A stretch of DNA of 41,311 bases from positions 1 through 41,311 of the forward strand of contig NZ_JANINM010000225.1 in the NCBI RefSeq assembly GCF_024509055.1, read 5' to 3'. A program made the position numbers and the translations under genes. Under the pieces are notes generated by a model. The model made no database searches and was not told the DNA's origin. It saw only the letters and a program-made list of their open reading frames with translations. Within the stretch, counting starts at the first letter, position 1; every line of letters starts with the position of its first letter. The stretch comes from Mesorhizobium sp. (GTDB lineage Bacteria; Pseudomonadota; Alphaproteobacteria; Rhizobiales; Rhizobiaceae). Positions 7,590 to 15,407 of this stretch are shown here, one piece after another.

Positions 7590-8174
7590 CTATTCTGCCC
7601 AGGGTCCCGTGTAGTCAGCATAGAGTTTCGCGGGATCGGGTCTGGGCCGCTCGGGCGCCGGCCCCTGGTATGAGCCGATATGCACGAAACCGATCACTCG
7701 CTCCTGCGGCGACAACCCGAGGATCGCCCTGCCCTCCGCCACGTCCGAGTACCAGTTGCTGATCATGTTGGTGCCATAGCCCAGCGCATTGGCCGCGATC
7801 ATCAGATTCATAGCCGCCATGCCACCGGACAGGAACATCTCCCATTGCGGAATCTTCGGGCTTTCCCTTGGCACCGATACAACGCCTATCACCAGTGGCG
7901 CGCGCGAGAAGCGCGACAGTTCCTGGTTGCGCCGACCTTCGGGCAGTGGACCTTCCCGCTGCTCCGCCAATGCCGCAAGCTTCCTGCCGATCTCGACGCG
8001 CGCCTCGCCGCGGTAGAGGATGAAACGCCAGGGTTCGAGGCGGCCGTGGTCCGGCACCCGCGAGGCGGCCGCGATCATCGTTGCGACCTCCGAATCGCCC
8101 GGCGCTGGCTCCTTCAGGTCCTGGATCGGCGCGGAATTGCGAGTGAGCAGGAAGTCGATGATCGGCGACGCCAT
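7590..8174 (-). CDS. YdjA-like nitroreductase family oxidoreductase
   Basis: A 194-residue FMN-dependent nitroreductase. The YdjA subgroup signature is visible: LLTRNSAPIQDLKEPAP at residues 7-23, then AAASRVPDHGRLEPWRFILY, a GGMAAMNLMIAANALGYGTN helix and ERVIGFVHIGSY near the end. YdjA-type enzymes are small homodimers that use NAD(P)H with FMN; physiological substrates are unknown. ATG at 8174 (MASPIIDFLL) is chosen because AGGAG lies about 10 bases upstream and the homologous part starts there; an in-frame start at 8222 adds unlikely residues. It is the first gene of a two-gene unit with the flavin reductase and is divergent from the secreted repeat protein. Confidence 0.88.
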   Translation of the reverse strand: MASPIIDFLLTRNSAPIQDLKEPAPGDSEVATMIAAASRVPDHGRLEPWRFILYRGEARVEIGRKLAALAEQREGPLPEGRRNQELSRFSRAPLVIGVVSVPRESPKIPQWEMFLSGGMAAMNLMIAANALGYGTNMISNWYSDVAEGRAILGLSPQERVIGFVHIGSYQGPAPERPRPDPAKLYADYTGPWAE

Positions 8175-8337
8175 GGGCGCAAGTCTCCTGGAAGCATTCA
8201 ATTTTGAGCTGAAGCGCGCCATCGGAGTGCCGGGCGGCTTGGGCGGGCGGCGCGAAGCGCCAGTTAAAGAGCTGCCGGCGAGGCGCCTTCACTCTTAGGC
8301 CTTGAAATTGCCACCGCCTTGGGCTTCAACGCAAGGC

Positions 8338-9303
8338 ATGTTTGAGGGGACTCTGCGCCTTTTCGTGCTCGGGCTTGTCGCAGCGCTGTTCGCTGTGCCG
8401 ATTTCGTTCGCGCTGGCTCAGAACGCCAACGACGTCGGCGACCTCAAACTTCCGGGAATTTCCAGCTATGCGACGCCGAGGGGCGAGAACTCGCTCGCGC
8501 TCGGCAATGGCGGCGCCATTACGCTCTCGGCGCAACTGACCGACAAGGGCGCCGACATCACGCGCGGCATCGTCTGGCGCGTTTTCAAGCCCGAAGCCGG
8601 CCACGATGGCAAGCTGCCGATGGTGGCGTCGGCGCATGGCGGCACCGCTGTGTTCCAACTCGCACCCGGCAGCTACCTCGTCCATGCCTCGTATGGCCGT
8701 GCCGGCGCTACCAAGCGCATCACCGTTGCCAAGGACGCCCGCCGCGAGAACCTGGTCCTCGACGCAGGCGGGCTCGAGCTCGACGCCGTAACGTCTGGTG
8801 GCGCGCGCATTCCGCCGAAGAAATTGCGCTTTTCTATCTATGACGGCCATGCGGAAGCCAATGGCGATCGGGCTTTGATCGCCCGTGATGTCGAGCCGAA
8901 CACCGTGGTGCGGCTGAACGCCGGCACCTATCATGTCGTTTCGACCTATGGCGCGGTCAACGCAGTGATTCGGTCCGACATCCGCGTCGAGGCCGGAAAG
9001 CTGACCGAAGCCACCGTCGAACACCGGGCGGCCGAGATGACCATGAAGCTGGTGCGAGAAGCTGGCGGCGAGGCCATCGCCGACACCTCCTGGTCCCTGC
9101 TCAACGATTCCGGCGACCCGATCAAGGAAGCCGTCGGCGCCTTTGCCTCGATGGTGCTGGCCGAAGGCGACTACACCATCATCGCCAAGAACCGCGACCG
9201 CATCTACCAGAAGGATTTCACGGTGGTTGCCGGCCAGAACCAGGAGATCGAGGTCCTGGCCAACGAAACCTCAGCCATCGATCCGGAAGAAGGCGCGGAC
9301 TGA
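8338..9303 (+). CDS. Secreted protein with three beta-sandwich-like repeats, function unknown
   Basis: A 321-residue predicted exported protein. A signal peptide of about 27 residues (hydrophobic LFVLGLVAALFAVPISFALA, cleavage near ALA-QN) precedes three related units. Each ends in a G-x-Y strand followed by a charged strand and a valine-rich strand: APGSYLVHASYGRAGATKRI, NAGTYHVVSTYGAVNAVIRS and AEGDYTIIAKNRDRIYQKDF. The pattern resembles PEGA or carboxypeptidase-regulatory/Ig-like beta-sandwich domains. No catalytic motif is visible. ATG 8338 has only a poor AAGG four bases away; an in-frame TTG at 8302 is the alternative. The gene is divergent from the nitroreductase and convergent with the acyltransferase gene. 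I do not recognise a named family. Confidence 0.7.
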   Translation: MFEGTLRLFVLGLVAALFAVPISFALAQNANDVGDLKLPGISSYATPRGENSLALGNGGAITLSAQLTDKGADITRGIVWRVFKPEAGHDGKLPMVASAHGGTAVFQLAPGSYLVHASYGRAGATKRITVAKDARRENLVLDAGGLELDAVTSGGARIPPKKLRFSIYDGHAEANGDRALIARDVEPNTVVRLNAGTYHVVSTYGAVNAVIRSDIRVEAGKLTEATVEHRAAEMTMKLVREAGGEAIADTSWSLLNDSGDPIKEAVGAFASMVLAEGDYTIIAKNRDRIYQKDFTVVAGQNQEIEVLANETSAIDPEEGAD

Positions 9304-9312
9304 CGCAAGTCC

Positions 9313-9336
9313 GGGGAAAGCGGTAACCGCTTCCCC
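9313..9336. terminator. Hairpin between convergent genes
   Basis: GGGGAA(A)GCGG-TAA-CCGCTTCCCC forms a stem of about 10 bp with one bulged A. It is placed in the 60-base gap between two converging genes, so it may end transcripts from both sides. No clear U tract follows. Confidence 0.45.
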
Positions 9337-9363
9337 TCGCAAATTGGTAACAGCAAATACGGA

Positions 9364-10305
9364 TCAGGCGGCCTTGCGCATCCGCTTCGGCAGGAACGGC
9401 ACGCGCCCGCGTTGCGACGCCGGCGCCGCGAGGTCGAAGACACAGCGGTAAAGGTGATCGAGCAGCGCCTTGCGGTCCCGCAGCGGCTCGAGATCACTCC
9501 ACTTCAGCACATCGCCGATACGGACCTCGATCGCTTTGCCCGACAGGCGTGCGAACTCCCGGATGAGCAGCGAGGTGCGGAGCGTCAGCGATGCCTTGCC
9601 GATGAACTTCGCCACGCGATTGTCGCGTTCGGCCATGTTCATCGGGCCGCTGACGAGATGGAACAGGCGTCCGTTCTGGCCAGAGAAATGCATCGGGATG
9701 ACGGAAGCCTTGGCCTCCTGGACCAGCTTGGCCGGGAACATCTTCCACGGCAGGTCGATAGCCCGGCCGAAGCCCTTCGGCGCCGTGGCGACACCGCCGG
9801 CCGGGAAGATGACGACGGTGACGCCTTCCTTCAGCAGCCGCACCGCTTCATGACGCACGGCCATGTTGTTCTTCAGCGCTTCCTTGGTCTCGGAAAAATC
9901 GATCGGCAGCGAATAGGGCACCATCTCGCGGATCCTGAGCAGATCCTTGTGGATCATGACCCGGAACGGCCGGCCAAGCTGTTCGACCAGGGAAAGCACC
10001 GCAATGCCGTCGCCGATACCGAAAGGATGATTGGCGACGATCACGAGAGGCGTGTCGGGCAACGAGGCTGGTGGCCACTGCACGGTGTTGCGGACCTTGA
10101 CGTCGATAAGGTCCAGCATGCGGCTGAACACGCGATCGCCGGTCGGCACCACCTGGCGGCGCCAGAAATCGTAAAGCACGGCAAAACGGTCGCGGCCCGA
10201 AAGGCCCTCGACGGAATGGATGAACCAACGCGTCAGCACTGGTTGATGCGCGTTTGCGTAGGAGAGCTCGGGAAAACGTCTTTCCCGCAGTTTCAGCTTG
10301 AGCAT
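9364..10305 (-). CDS. Lysophospholipid acyltransferase family protein (PlsC-like)
   Basis: A 313-residue acyltransferase of the glycerolphosphate/lysophospholipid acyltransferase superfamily, which moves acyl groups onto lysophospholipids or other hydroxyl acceptors at the inner membrane. The catalytic block I motif is N-H-P-F-G-x-x-D-G (VIVANHPFGIGDGIAVLS, about residue 93), and the later block is VVIFPAGGVATAPKG in the position of the FPEG motif. It starts with MLKLKLRERRFPELSYANAH and lacks a clear membrane segment. It lies downstream of thrS on the same strand but is separated from it by a strong terminator, so it probably has its own promoter. The acceptor could be a phospholipid or ornithine-lipid precursor; the sequence does not decide. 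Confidence 0.82.
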   Translation of the reverse strand: MLKLKLRERRFPELSYANAHQPVLTRWFIHSVEGLSGRDRFAVLYDFWRRQVVPTGDRVFSRMLDLIDVKVRNTVQWPPASLPDTPLVIVANHPFGIGDGIAVLSLVEQLGRPFRVMIHKDLLRIREMVPYSLPIDFSETKEALKNNMAVRHEAVRLLKEGVTVVIFPAGGVATAPKGFGRAIDLPWKMFPAKLVQEAKASVIPMHFSGQNGRLFHLVSGPMNMAERDNRVAKFIGKASLTLRTSLLIREFARLSGKAIEVRIGDVLKWSDLEPLRDRKALLDHLYRCVFDLAAPASQRGRVPFLPKRMRKAA

Positions 10306-10341
10306 GATGGCTCGTTACCGGTTTGGCATGACAGGCGTATG

Positions 10342-10372
10342 AAAATGGCGGTGGACCAGCCACCGCCATTTT
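10342..10372 (-). terminator. Intrinsic terminator of thrS
   Basis: Perfect 13-bp stem AAAATGGCGGTGG (10342-10354) / CCACCGCCATTTT (10360-10372) with a 5-base loop, 17 bases after the thrS stop. On the minus strand the stem ends in TTTT. The stem is symmetrical and could also stop rightward transcription. Confidence 0.85.
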
Positions 10373-10388
10373 AGCAGAGTTTGAAATA

Positions 10389-12362
10389 TCAGGCCGCGCG
10401 GCGCCTGCGGTCCGGCGAGATCGCCTCGTCGGCCAGCGATTCCACCGCGTCGGCGAGCGTCAGCGATTCCTGGTCACGGGAGCCGAGCCGGCGCATGTTC
10501 ACCGTTTCCTCTTCCGCCTCGCGCTTGCCGCAGACCAGGATCACCGGCACCTTGGCCAGGCTGTGCTCGCGCACCTTGTAGTTGATCTTCTCGTTGCGCA
10601 GGTCGGCCTCGGCCAGCAACCCGGCGGCTTTCAGCCGCTCGACAACCTTCCTGGCATAGTCGTCTGCATCGGAAGTGATGGTCGCCACCACCACCTGCAG
10701 CGGCGCGAACCACAGCGGGAAGTGTCCGGAATAGTTCTCGATCAGGATGCCGAGGAAACGCTCCATCGAGCCGCACACCGCGCGATGCACCATGACCGGC
10801 TGCTTCTTCTCCGAATCCGAGCCGATGTAGAAGGCGCCGAAACGCTCCGGCAGGTTGAAGTCGACCTGCGTGGTGCCGCACTGCCATTCGCGGCCGATGG
10901 CGTCCTTCAGCACGTATTCGAATTTCGGACCGTAGAAAGCGCCCTCGCCCGGATTGATCGAGGTCTTGATGCGATTTCCGGAGCGGGTGCGGATCGTCTC
11001 CAGCACGTTGCTCATGATCGCCTCGGCATGATCCCAGGCGTCGTCGGTGCCGACGCGCTTGTCGGGCCGCGTCGACAGCTTCACCGCGACCTCGTCGAAG
11101 CCGAAATCGGCATAGGTCGACAGGATCAGGTCGTTGATGCGCAGGCACTCGGCGGCGAGTTGCTCCTCGGTGCAGAAGATATGCGCGTCGTCCTGCGTGA
11201 AGCCGCGGACACGCATCAGCCCGTGCAACGCGCCGGATGGCTCGTAGCGATGCACATTGCCGAATTCCGCAAGTTTCACGGGCAATTCGCGGTAAGACTT
11301 CAACCCATGCTTGAATATCTGGACGTGACCCGGGCAGTTCATCGGCTTGAGCGCGAAGACCCGGTCGTCATCCGTGTCGTCGCCGGCGACGGTCACCTTG
11401 AACATCGCGTCGCGATACCAGCCCCAGTGTCCAGAGGTTTCCCAGAGGCTCTTGTCCAGCACCTGCGGCGCGTTGACTTCCTGATAGCCATGCTCGTCGA
11501 GGCGGCGGCGCATGTAGTTGATCAGGTTCTGGACCATCTTCCAGCCCTTGGCGTGCCAGAAGACGACGCCCGGTCCCTCCTCCTGGAAATGGAACAGGTC
11601 CATCTCGCGGCCGAGCTTGCGATGGTCGCGCTTTTCAGCCTCTTCCAGCAGCGTCTGATAGGCATCGAGCTGCGCCTGGTCGGCCCAGGCCGTGCCATAT
11701 ATGCGCGTCAGCATCGGATTGTTGGAGTCGCCACGCCAGTAGGCACCGGCCACCTTCATCAGCTTGAAGGCGTTGCCGATCTGCCCGGTCGAGGCCATAT
11801 GCGGGCCGCGGCAGAGGTCGAACCAGTCGCCTTGCGCATAGATCTTGAGATCCTGGTCCTCCGGGATGGCGTCGATCAGTTCGAGCTTGTAGCGCTCGCC
11901 CTTGTCGGCAAAGACCTTCTTCGCCTTCTCGCGCGACCAGACCTCCTTGGTGAACGGCTTGTTGCGCGCGATGATCTCGCGCATCTTCTTCTCGATCACC
12001 GGAAAATCGTCTGGCGTGAATGGCTCGTTGCGGGCGAAGTCGTAGTAAAACCCGTTCTCGATGACCGGCCCGATGGTCACCTGCGTTCCCGGCCACAGCT
12101 CTTGCACGGCCTCGGCCAGCACGTGGGCCGTGTCGTGGCGGATGAGTTCCAGCGCGCGCGGGTCGTCACGGGTGACGATCTCGACCTTGCCGGACTTGCC
12201 AAGCGGATCGGAAAGGTCGCGCAAGGTGCCGTCGAGGCTATAGGCCACGGCCTTCTTGGCCAGCGACTTGGAAATCGACTCGGCAAGGCCGGCGCCGGTC
12301 ATCGCCGCGTCATACTCGCGGACCGAACCATCGGGAAACGTCAGGGAAACGGAATTCAGCAT
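10389..12362 (-). CDS. thrS: Threonine--tRNA ligase
   Basis: Threonyl-tRNA synthetase, 657 residues, class II; it charges tRNA-Thr in the cytoplasm and edits Ser-tRNA-Thr. The full domain order is present. The N-terminal TGS domain opens [19 protein letters not shown]. The editing domain has [12 protein letters not shown] and the CRGPH zinc-like motif. The catalytic core has class II motif 2 ([27 protein letters not shown]; quoted in parts: [20 protein letters not shown]) and zinc ligands Cys in MNCPGH plus two His. The anticodon-binding domain ends the protein. ATG at 12362 is chosen because TAGGAG precedes it by 8 bases and the homology starts there. A strong terminator follows the stop. 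I see no T-box or obvious leader operator upstream. Confidence 0.97.
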   Translation of the reverse strand: MLNSVSLTFPDGSVREYDAAMTGAGLAESISKSLAKKAVAYSLDGTLRDLSDPLGKSGKVEIVTRDDPRALELIRHDTAHVLAEAVQELWPGTQVTIGPVIENGFYYDFARNEPFTPDDFPVIEKKMREIIARNKPFTKEVWSREKAKKVFADKGERYKLELIDAIPEDQDLKIYAQGDWFDLCRGPHMASTGQIGNAFKLMKVAGAYWRGDSNNPMLTRIYGTAWADQAQLDAYQTLLEEAEKRDHRKLGREMDLFHFQEEGPGVVFWHAKGWKMVQNLINYMRRRLDEHGYQEVNAPQVLDKSLWETSGHWGWYRDAMFKVTVAGDDTDDDRVFALKPMNCPGHVQIFKHGLKSYRELPVKLAEFGNVHRYEPSGALHGLMRVRGFTQDDAHIFCTEEQLAAECLRINDLILSTYADFGFDEVAVKLSTRPDKRVGTDDAWDHAEAIMSNVLETIRTRSGNRIKTSINPGEGAFYGPKFEYVLKDAIGREWQCGTTQVDFNLPERFGAFYIGSDSEKKQPVMVHRAVCGSMERFLGILIENYSGHFPLWFAPLQVVVATITSDADDYARKVVERLKAAGLLAEADLRNEKINYKVREHSLAKVPVILVCGKREAEEETVNMRRLGSRDQESLTLADAVESLADEAISPDRRRRAA

Positions 12363-12526
12363 CGGAAATTCTCCTATCCAGTCCCGCAAACGAGCGCGGG
12401 TGGTGAAACGCATGCCGCAGGCTGAATTGCGGCAGGCGGAGGGTTAGCCGGAGGCGCCAATCACTTAGGATGGCCGGCGGGCGGGTTTTAGAGGTAGATC
12501 CCGCCGCCGTAAAGCCGCCGGTTCCG

Positions 12527-13336
12527 CTATTTAACGAGGCCAGGCAAATCCTTCAAAAATGCTGCGCGCGTCGCAAGCCCTTTCGGCGTGTCGCCGCGCT
12601 GGCCATCGACGACCAGCCGGGCGAAGACGACACGGCGACCGTCCTTCTCGCCCCAGCCGACGAACCAGCCGAGCGAGCGCTTGTTCTTGTCGAGCGCCGT
12701 GCTGCCAGTCTTGCCCTGCACCATCCAGTCGCCAGCCTTGAAGCTGGGGAGGATCGCCTGGGTCATCTCATGCGCCTTGGCCGAGGCGGGCATCTTGCCG
12801 GCAAGCAACCGGCGCAGGAAGGCTGTCTGCTCGACCGGCGATATCTGAAGCGACGTATCCAGCCAGGCATTGGTCAGACCGTCGTTCTTGCCGGGGGTGC
12901 CGGAGACATCCATGTTGCCGTAGCCGAACTTCGATATATAGCCGGCAAATTTATCGGCGCCCAGCCGGCGCGTGATCTCGCGCGAATACCAGACGATGGA
13001 ATCGCGCTCCCAGATCGTCGGGTCGACGGTCTTGCGGTCCCGCTTCACCGCCTTGAACTCGGGCTTGTAGTCCCAGCTCGGCGTATGCTGGTCGCTCAGG
13101 ATCCCCGAATCATAGCCGATCAGCGCCAGGGGCACCTTGAATGTGGAAGCCGGGCTGGCACGCTGGTCGCAGACGCCGTCCTGGTAGAGAGTTGCGCCAC
13201 TACCGGCATCCTGGATCAGCGTGCAGTGGATGTCGTTGAGCGGCGCCGACTGCGCCCGCACCGGCAGGCCGAGCATCCAGGCCAGCAGGAACAGAATGAT
13301 GGCAATGACGAAGGGATAGCGGTCAATCTGGCGCAT
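12527..13336 (-). CDS. Class D (OXA-type) beta-lactamase family serine hydrolase
   Basis: A 269-residue exported serine beta-lactamase-fold protein. It has an N-terminal hydrophobic segment (FVIAIILFLLAWMLGLPVRA, residues 9-28) serving as signal or anchor. The class D active-site set is complete: S-T-F-K at 64-67 (acylation Ser64, general base Lys67), S-I-V in WERDSIVWYS, Y-G-N in FGYGNMDVSG and K-T-G in VQGKTGSTAL. Length and motif spacing match OXA enzymes, so it probably hydrolyses penicillins in the periplasm; the spectrum cannot be read from sequence. ATG at 13336 follows AGGAG by 8 bases; a GTG at 13345 has no ribosome site. It stands alone, with no adjacent ampR-like gene, and a tandem TTGTCTC repeat lies about 50 bases upstream. 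Confidence 0.92.
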   Translation of the reverse strand: MRQIDRYPFVIAIILFLLAWMLGLPVRAQSAPLNDIHCTLIQDAGSGATLYQDGVCDQRASPASTFKVPLALIGYDSGILSDQHTPSWDYKPEFKAVKRDRKTVDPTIWERDSIVWYSREITRRLGADKFAGYISKFGYGNMDVSGTPGKNDGLTNAWLDTSLQISPVEQTAFLRRLLAGKMPASAKAHEMTQAILPSFKAGDWMVQGKTGSTALDKNKRSLGWFVGWGEKDGRRVVFARLVVDGQRGDTPKGLATRAAFLKDLPGLVK

Positions 13337-13384
13337 AAGGCTCACTCCTGAACGGGATTACGGGAAGCGGCTTAGCGAGCGGTC

Positions 13385-13402
13385 TTGTCTCGATTTTGTC
13401 TC
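13385..13402 (-). promoter_or_regulatory. Tandem 7-mer repeat upstream of the beta-lactamase gene
   Basis: TTGTCTC at 13385-13391 and again at 13396-13402, an 11-bp period of the kind bound by OmpR-type response regulators. On the coding strand of the beta-lactamase it reads GAGACAA-N4-GAGACAA, about 50-65 bases before the start codon. This is a candidate regulator site only; no matching regulator is adjacent. Confidence 0.3.
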
Positions 13403-13478
13403 AAATTCGCAGTGTTCGTGCAGGCTGTAGTTAACCCTACCGGATCGTTAAGAACTCCCCCGACCATGTAGGGGCGGC

Positions 13479-13685
13479 CTAGAGGACGACGGGCTTTCGA
13501 ACTGCCTTCCGCGCCTGCGGGTCAGGCTTCAAATCCCCTTTTTCTATCGTGGTGGGAGCGGCCGGATTTTCATTCACGGCCTTCGGCACATCGCGGGGCT
13601 GCGGCCTAAGTCCGAGCAGCTCGGGCAACAACCCTTCGCCCCGCCCGGCCGCATGGACATGAAAGGCAAGAAACAGCGACATCAT
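13479..13685 (-). CDS. Small hypothetical protein, 68 residues
   Basis: Short reading frame beginning MMSLFLAFHVHAAGRGEGLL, then a proline/charge-rich tail ending RKAVRKPVVL. A GAGG ribosome site lies 7 bases before the ATG at 13685. The first 13 residues are hydrophobic but too short for a convincing signal peptide. It lies about 100 bases downstream of yidD on the same strand and upstream of the beta-lactamase gene. No family is recognised. It could be a chance frame; the ribosome site is the main support. Confidence 0.45.
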   Translation of the reverse strand: MMSLFLAFHVHAAGRGEGLLPELLGLRPQPRDVPKAVNENPAAPTTIEKGDLKPDPQARKAVRKPVVL

Positions 13686-13786
13686 GGCAAGACCTCATGC
13701 TCTTGAGGCTCCAATGTCGCTTCGCCGGGCGGGCGTCGCCACCCGTTTCCGGCCTAACTTCCCGGCGACGAAACCCAGTCCGGCGG

Positions 13787-14161
13787 TCAGCGACCCGCTT
13801 CGCCACGCTTCCTGCCGATCCGCCAGTAGCGCCACGGCATGAACCAGACATAGCGCGCGGCAAGCGTCTCGGGCACGCGGTCGATGCCATGCGTTCCGAA
13901 CGGCCCGCAGCGCAGCACTCGGAACAATCCCATCCAGCCGCCGGCCCATAACCCATGGCGGGCGATCGCCTCGTGCGCGTATTCGGAACAAGTCGGCAGA
14001 TGCCGGCAGCTGTTGCCGATGAAACCGGAAAGCGTCAGCTGATAAAGGCGCACCAGCGATGTGCCCAGAACACGGCCAGGCGTCTTGCGCCATGGCCCGG
14101 GCCAGTTGCGCCCGTACTGGATCGGCCGGGCGCCGTGTGCATGCCCATGCTGGTCAGCCAA
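13787..14161 (-). CDS. yidD: Membrane protein insertion efficiency factor YidD
   Basis: A 124-residue protein carrying the diagnostic YidD core: LVRLYQLTLSGFIGNSCRHL, PTCSEYAHEAIARHG and LRCGPFGTHGIDRVP, with the conserved cysteines of CRHLPTCS. YidD is a small membrane-associated factor that assists YidC-dependent insertion of inner-membrane proteins. It is usually encoded beside rnpA and yidC, but here it stands apart from them, as is common in Rhizobiales. The start is a TTG at 14161; GGAG lies 8 bases upstream and no ATG is available in frame. The N-terminal 30 residues (rich in His, Gly, Arg) and the C-terminal RIGRKRGEAGR extend beyond the usual ~80-residue core. Confidence 0.9.
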   Translation of the reverse strand: MADQHGHAHGARPIQYGRNWPGPWRKTPGRVLGTSLVRLYQLTLSGFIGNSCRHLPTCSEYAHEAIARHGLWAGGWMGLFRVLRCGPFGTHGIDRVPETLAARYVWFMPWRYWRIGRKRGEAGR

Positions 14162-14237
14162 TCACAAAGCTCCGCGACGCGTTTGTCTGCCCGATAGATG
14201 TGGGCTTCGGGCCGGGAACGCAATGCTCTTTCGCCTT

Positions 14238-14399
14238 TCATGGCCTGCGGCGGCGGATCGGATGCCTGTCGCTCCGTGATGTGTGATGGCAATAAATGCC
14301 GCGGTCGTCACGATAGCCGTGGCTCCGCGAGGCTTCGCCGTGCCACTGAAATGTCGCGATCCGCATGACTTCGCTAAAAATGTCCAGGAACTGGTTCAT
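14238..14399 (-). CDS. Small protein of 53 residues divergent from a LysR regulator
   Basis: Small gene starting MNQFLDIFSEVMRIATFQWH and ending with an Arg-rich RHPIRRRRP tail; it contains one Cys and several His in the middle (RGIYCHHTSRSDRH). AGGAG precedes the ATG (14399-14397) by 6 bases. Its predicted promoter (-35 TTGAGG 14449-14444, -10 TCTAAC 14426-14421) lies downstream of a LysR box centred about 65 bases before the expected transcript start, the classic activation position. The adjacent LysR gene is therefore its probable regulator. The first helix is amphipathic, and no membrane segment is visible. No known family is recognised; DUF1127 was considered, but its RRWxxRRRTRREL pattern is absent. 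Confidence 0.6.
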   Translation of the reverse strand: MNQFLDIFSEVMRIATFQWHGEASRSHGYRDDRGIYCHHTSRSDRHPIRRRRP

Positions 14400-14420
14400 G
14401 GCAGCTCTCCTTCGACCTGA

Positions 14421-14449
14421 GTTAGACTGCCGCTGGCCTTCGTCCTCAA
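14421..14449 (-). promoter_or_regulatory. Predicted promoter of the 53-residue protein gene
   Basis: -35 TTGAGG (14449-14444), 17-base spacer, -10 TCTAAC (14426-14421). The expected start is near 14414, followed by AGGAG and ATG at 14399. Confidence 0.45.
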
Positions 14450-14471
14450 ACGAGTATAATTTCCACCTCGA

Positions 14472-14486
14472 ATAACTTGAGGTTAT
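14472..14486. promoter_or_regulatory. LysR-type operator (T-N11-A dyad)
   Basis: ATAAC-TTGAG-GTTAT, a perfect 5-bp inverted repeat containing T-N11-A (14473-14485). It is centred about 65 bases upstream of the predicted start of the leftward small gene. It lies just after a perfect -10 TATAAT (14455-14460) of the LysR gene itself, the usual layout for activation of the divergent gene and autorepression. Confidence 0.65.
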
Positions 14487-14492
14487 ACGAAG

Positions 14493-15407
14493 ATGAAGCG
14501 TGGCCGGTTGCCACTGACGGCACTGAGGAGCTTCGAGACCGCCGGCCGGCACCTGAGCTTCAGTCGTGCGGCGGAGGAGCTGTTTGTTTCGCAGGCGGCA
14601 ATCAGCCGGCAGATCCGCGAGTTGGAGTCCTTCCTGCACCAGCCCCTGTTTGTCCGCCTCCATCGCCGCGTCGAACTGACGGAAGCCGGCCGCCGCCTGC
14701 TGGGTCAGTTGGTGACAAGCTTCGACGACATTGATCGCCTGCTTTCCGAACTGGCGGCCTCGCCTTCACAGTCCGTGGTTCGCGTCAGTGTTGAACCTTC
14801 ACTTGCGGCGGTGTGGCTCGTGCCTCGCCTCAACAGGTTTCGCGAATTGCGGCCCGATATCGATGTTTCCCTCGAGGTTGATGTGCGCCTCATCGAGTTC
14901 CGTAGTGGCCAGGCCGAGCTTGCCTTGCGCTTCAGCGCGCGCCAGAAATCCTGGCCGCGCACCGAAGCCGAACATCTGGCAGCGGTCATAGCTTCGCCCG
15001 TGCTCTCGCCCGTTCTGGTCGCATCCGGGCCAGCGCTGCGCAAACCGGCCGACCTGCGCCACTATACTTTGCTGCATGAGGAGAATCGCCAAGGCTGGAC
15101 GCGCTGGTTCGAGGCCGCGGGCGTTGCTGGCGACGCTCTCCCGGAGCGCGGCCCGATCCTGGCTGACACTTCGCTGTCGAAACAGGCGGCCATGCTTGGC
15201 CACGGTGTGGCATTGGGCGACCTGATGCTGGTCAGGGAGGAATTGGCTGCCGGTTTGTTGATCAAGCCATTCGACACCGACGTCCTATGCGGCGCCTACT
15301 GGCTGGCAGCCCGCAGTTTCGCAACCTTGTCCGAGCCGGCTGCCGCCTTCGCTGACTGGATCCGTGAAGAGTTTGCCGAAAGTCGACGCCTTCTGGAAGC
15401 CGCCTAG
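14493..15407 (+). CDS. LysR-family transcriptional regulator (GcvA-like)
   Basis: A 304-residue LysR-type regulator. The winged helix-turn-helix is at residues 6-65: LPLTALRSFETAGRHLSFSR, AAEELFVSQAAISRQIRELE and the wing PLFVRLHRRVELTEAGRRLL. The effector domain follows from about residue 90, with VSVEPSLAAVWLVPRLNRFR opening subdomain I. The opening and the HLSFSRAAEEL wording place it in the GcvA/AmpR-like subgroup. The start at 14493 follows a weak ACGAAG. The T-N11-A box at 14472-14486 supports autoregulation and control of the divergent 53-residue gene. The effector is unknown. Its last 4 bases overlap the end of the convergent Fe-S scaffold gene (15404-15407). Confidence 0.92.
   Translation: MKRGRLPLTALRSFETAGRHLSFSRAAEELFVSQAAISRQIRELESFLHQPLFVRLHRRVELTEAGRRLLGQLVTSFDDIDRLLSELAASPSQSVVRVSVEPSLAAVWLVPRLNRFRELRPDIDVSLEVDVRLIEFRSGQAELALRFSARQKSWPRTEAEHLAAVIASPVLSPVLVASGPALRKPADLRHYTLLHEENRQGWTRWFEAAGVAGDALPERGPILADTSLSKQAAMLGHGVALGDLMLVREELAAGLLIKPFDTDVLCGAYWLAARSFATLSEPAAAFADWIREEFAESRRLLEAA

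Noticed and set aside
10563..12425. A 620-codon open frame antisense to thrS
   Set aside because: It mirrors the thrS codons exactly, is Arg/His/Leu-rich with no domain, and has no ribosome site; an effect of high GC content.
12363..12526. A T-box or attenuator leader for thrS
   Set aside because: No T-box sequence or threonine-rich leader peptide is visible, and such leaders are not expected in alphaproteobacterial thrS.
14035..14292. An 85-codon leftward frame overlapping yidD
   Set aside because: It overlaps the well-supported yidD frame and the 53-residue gene end, with no family match.
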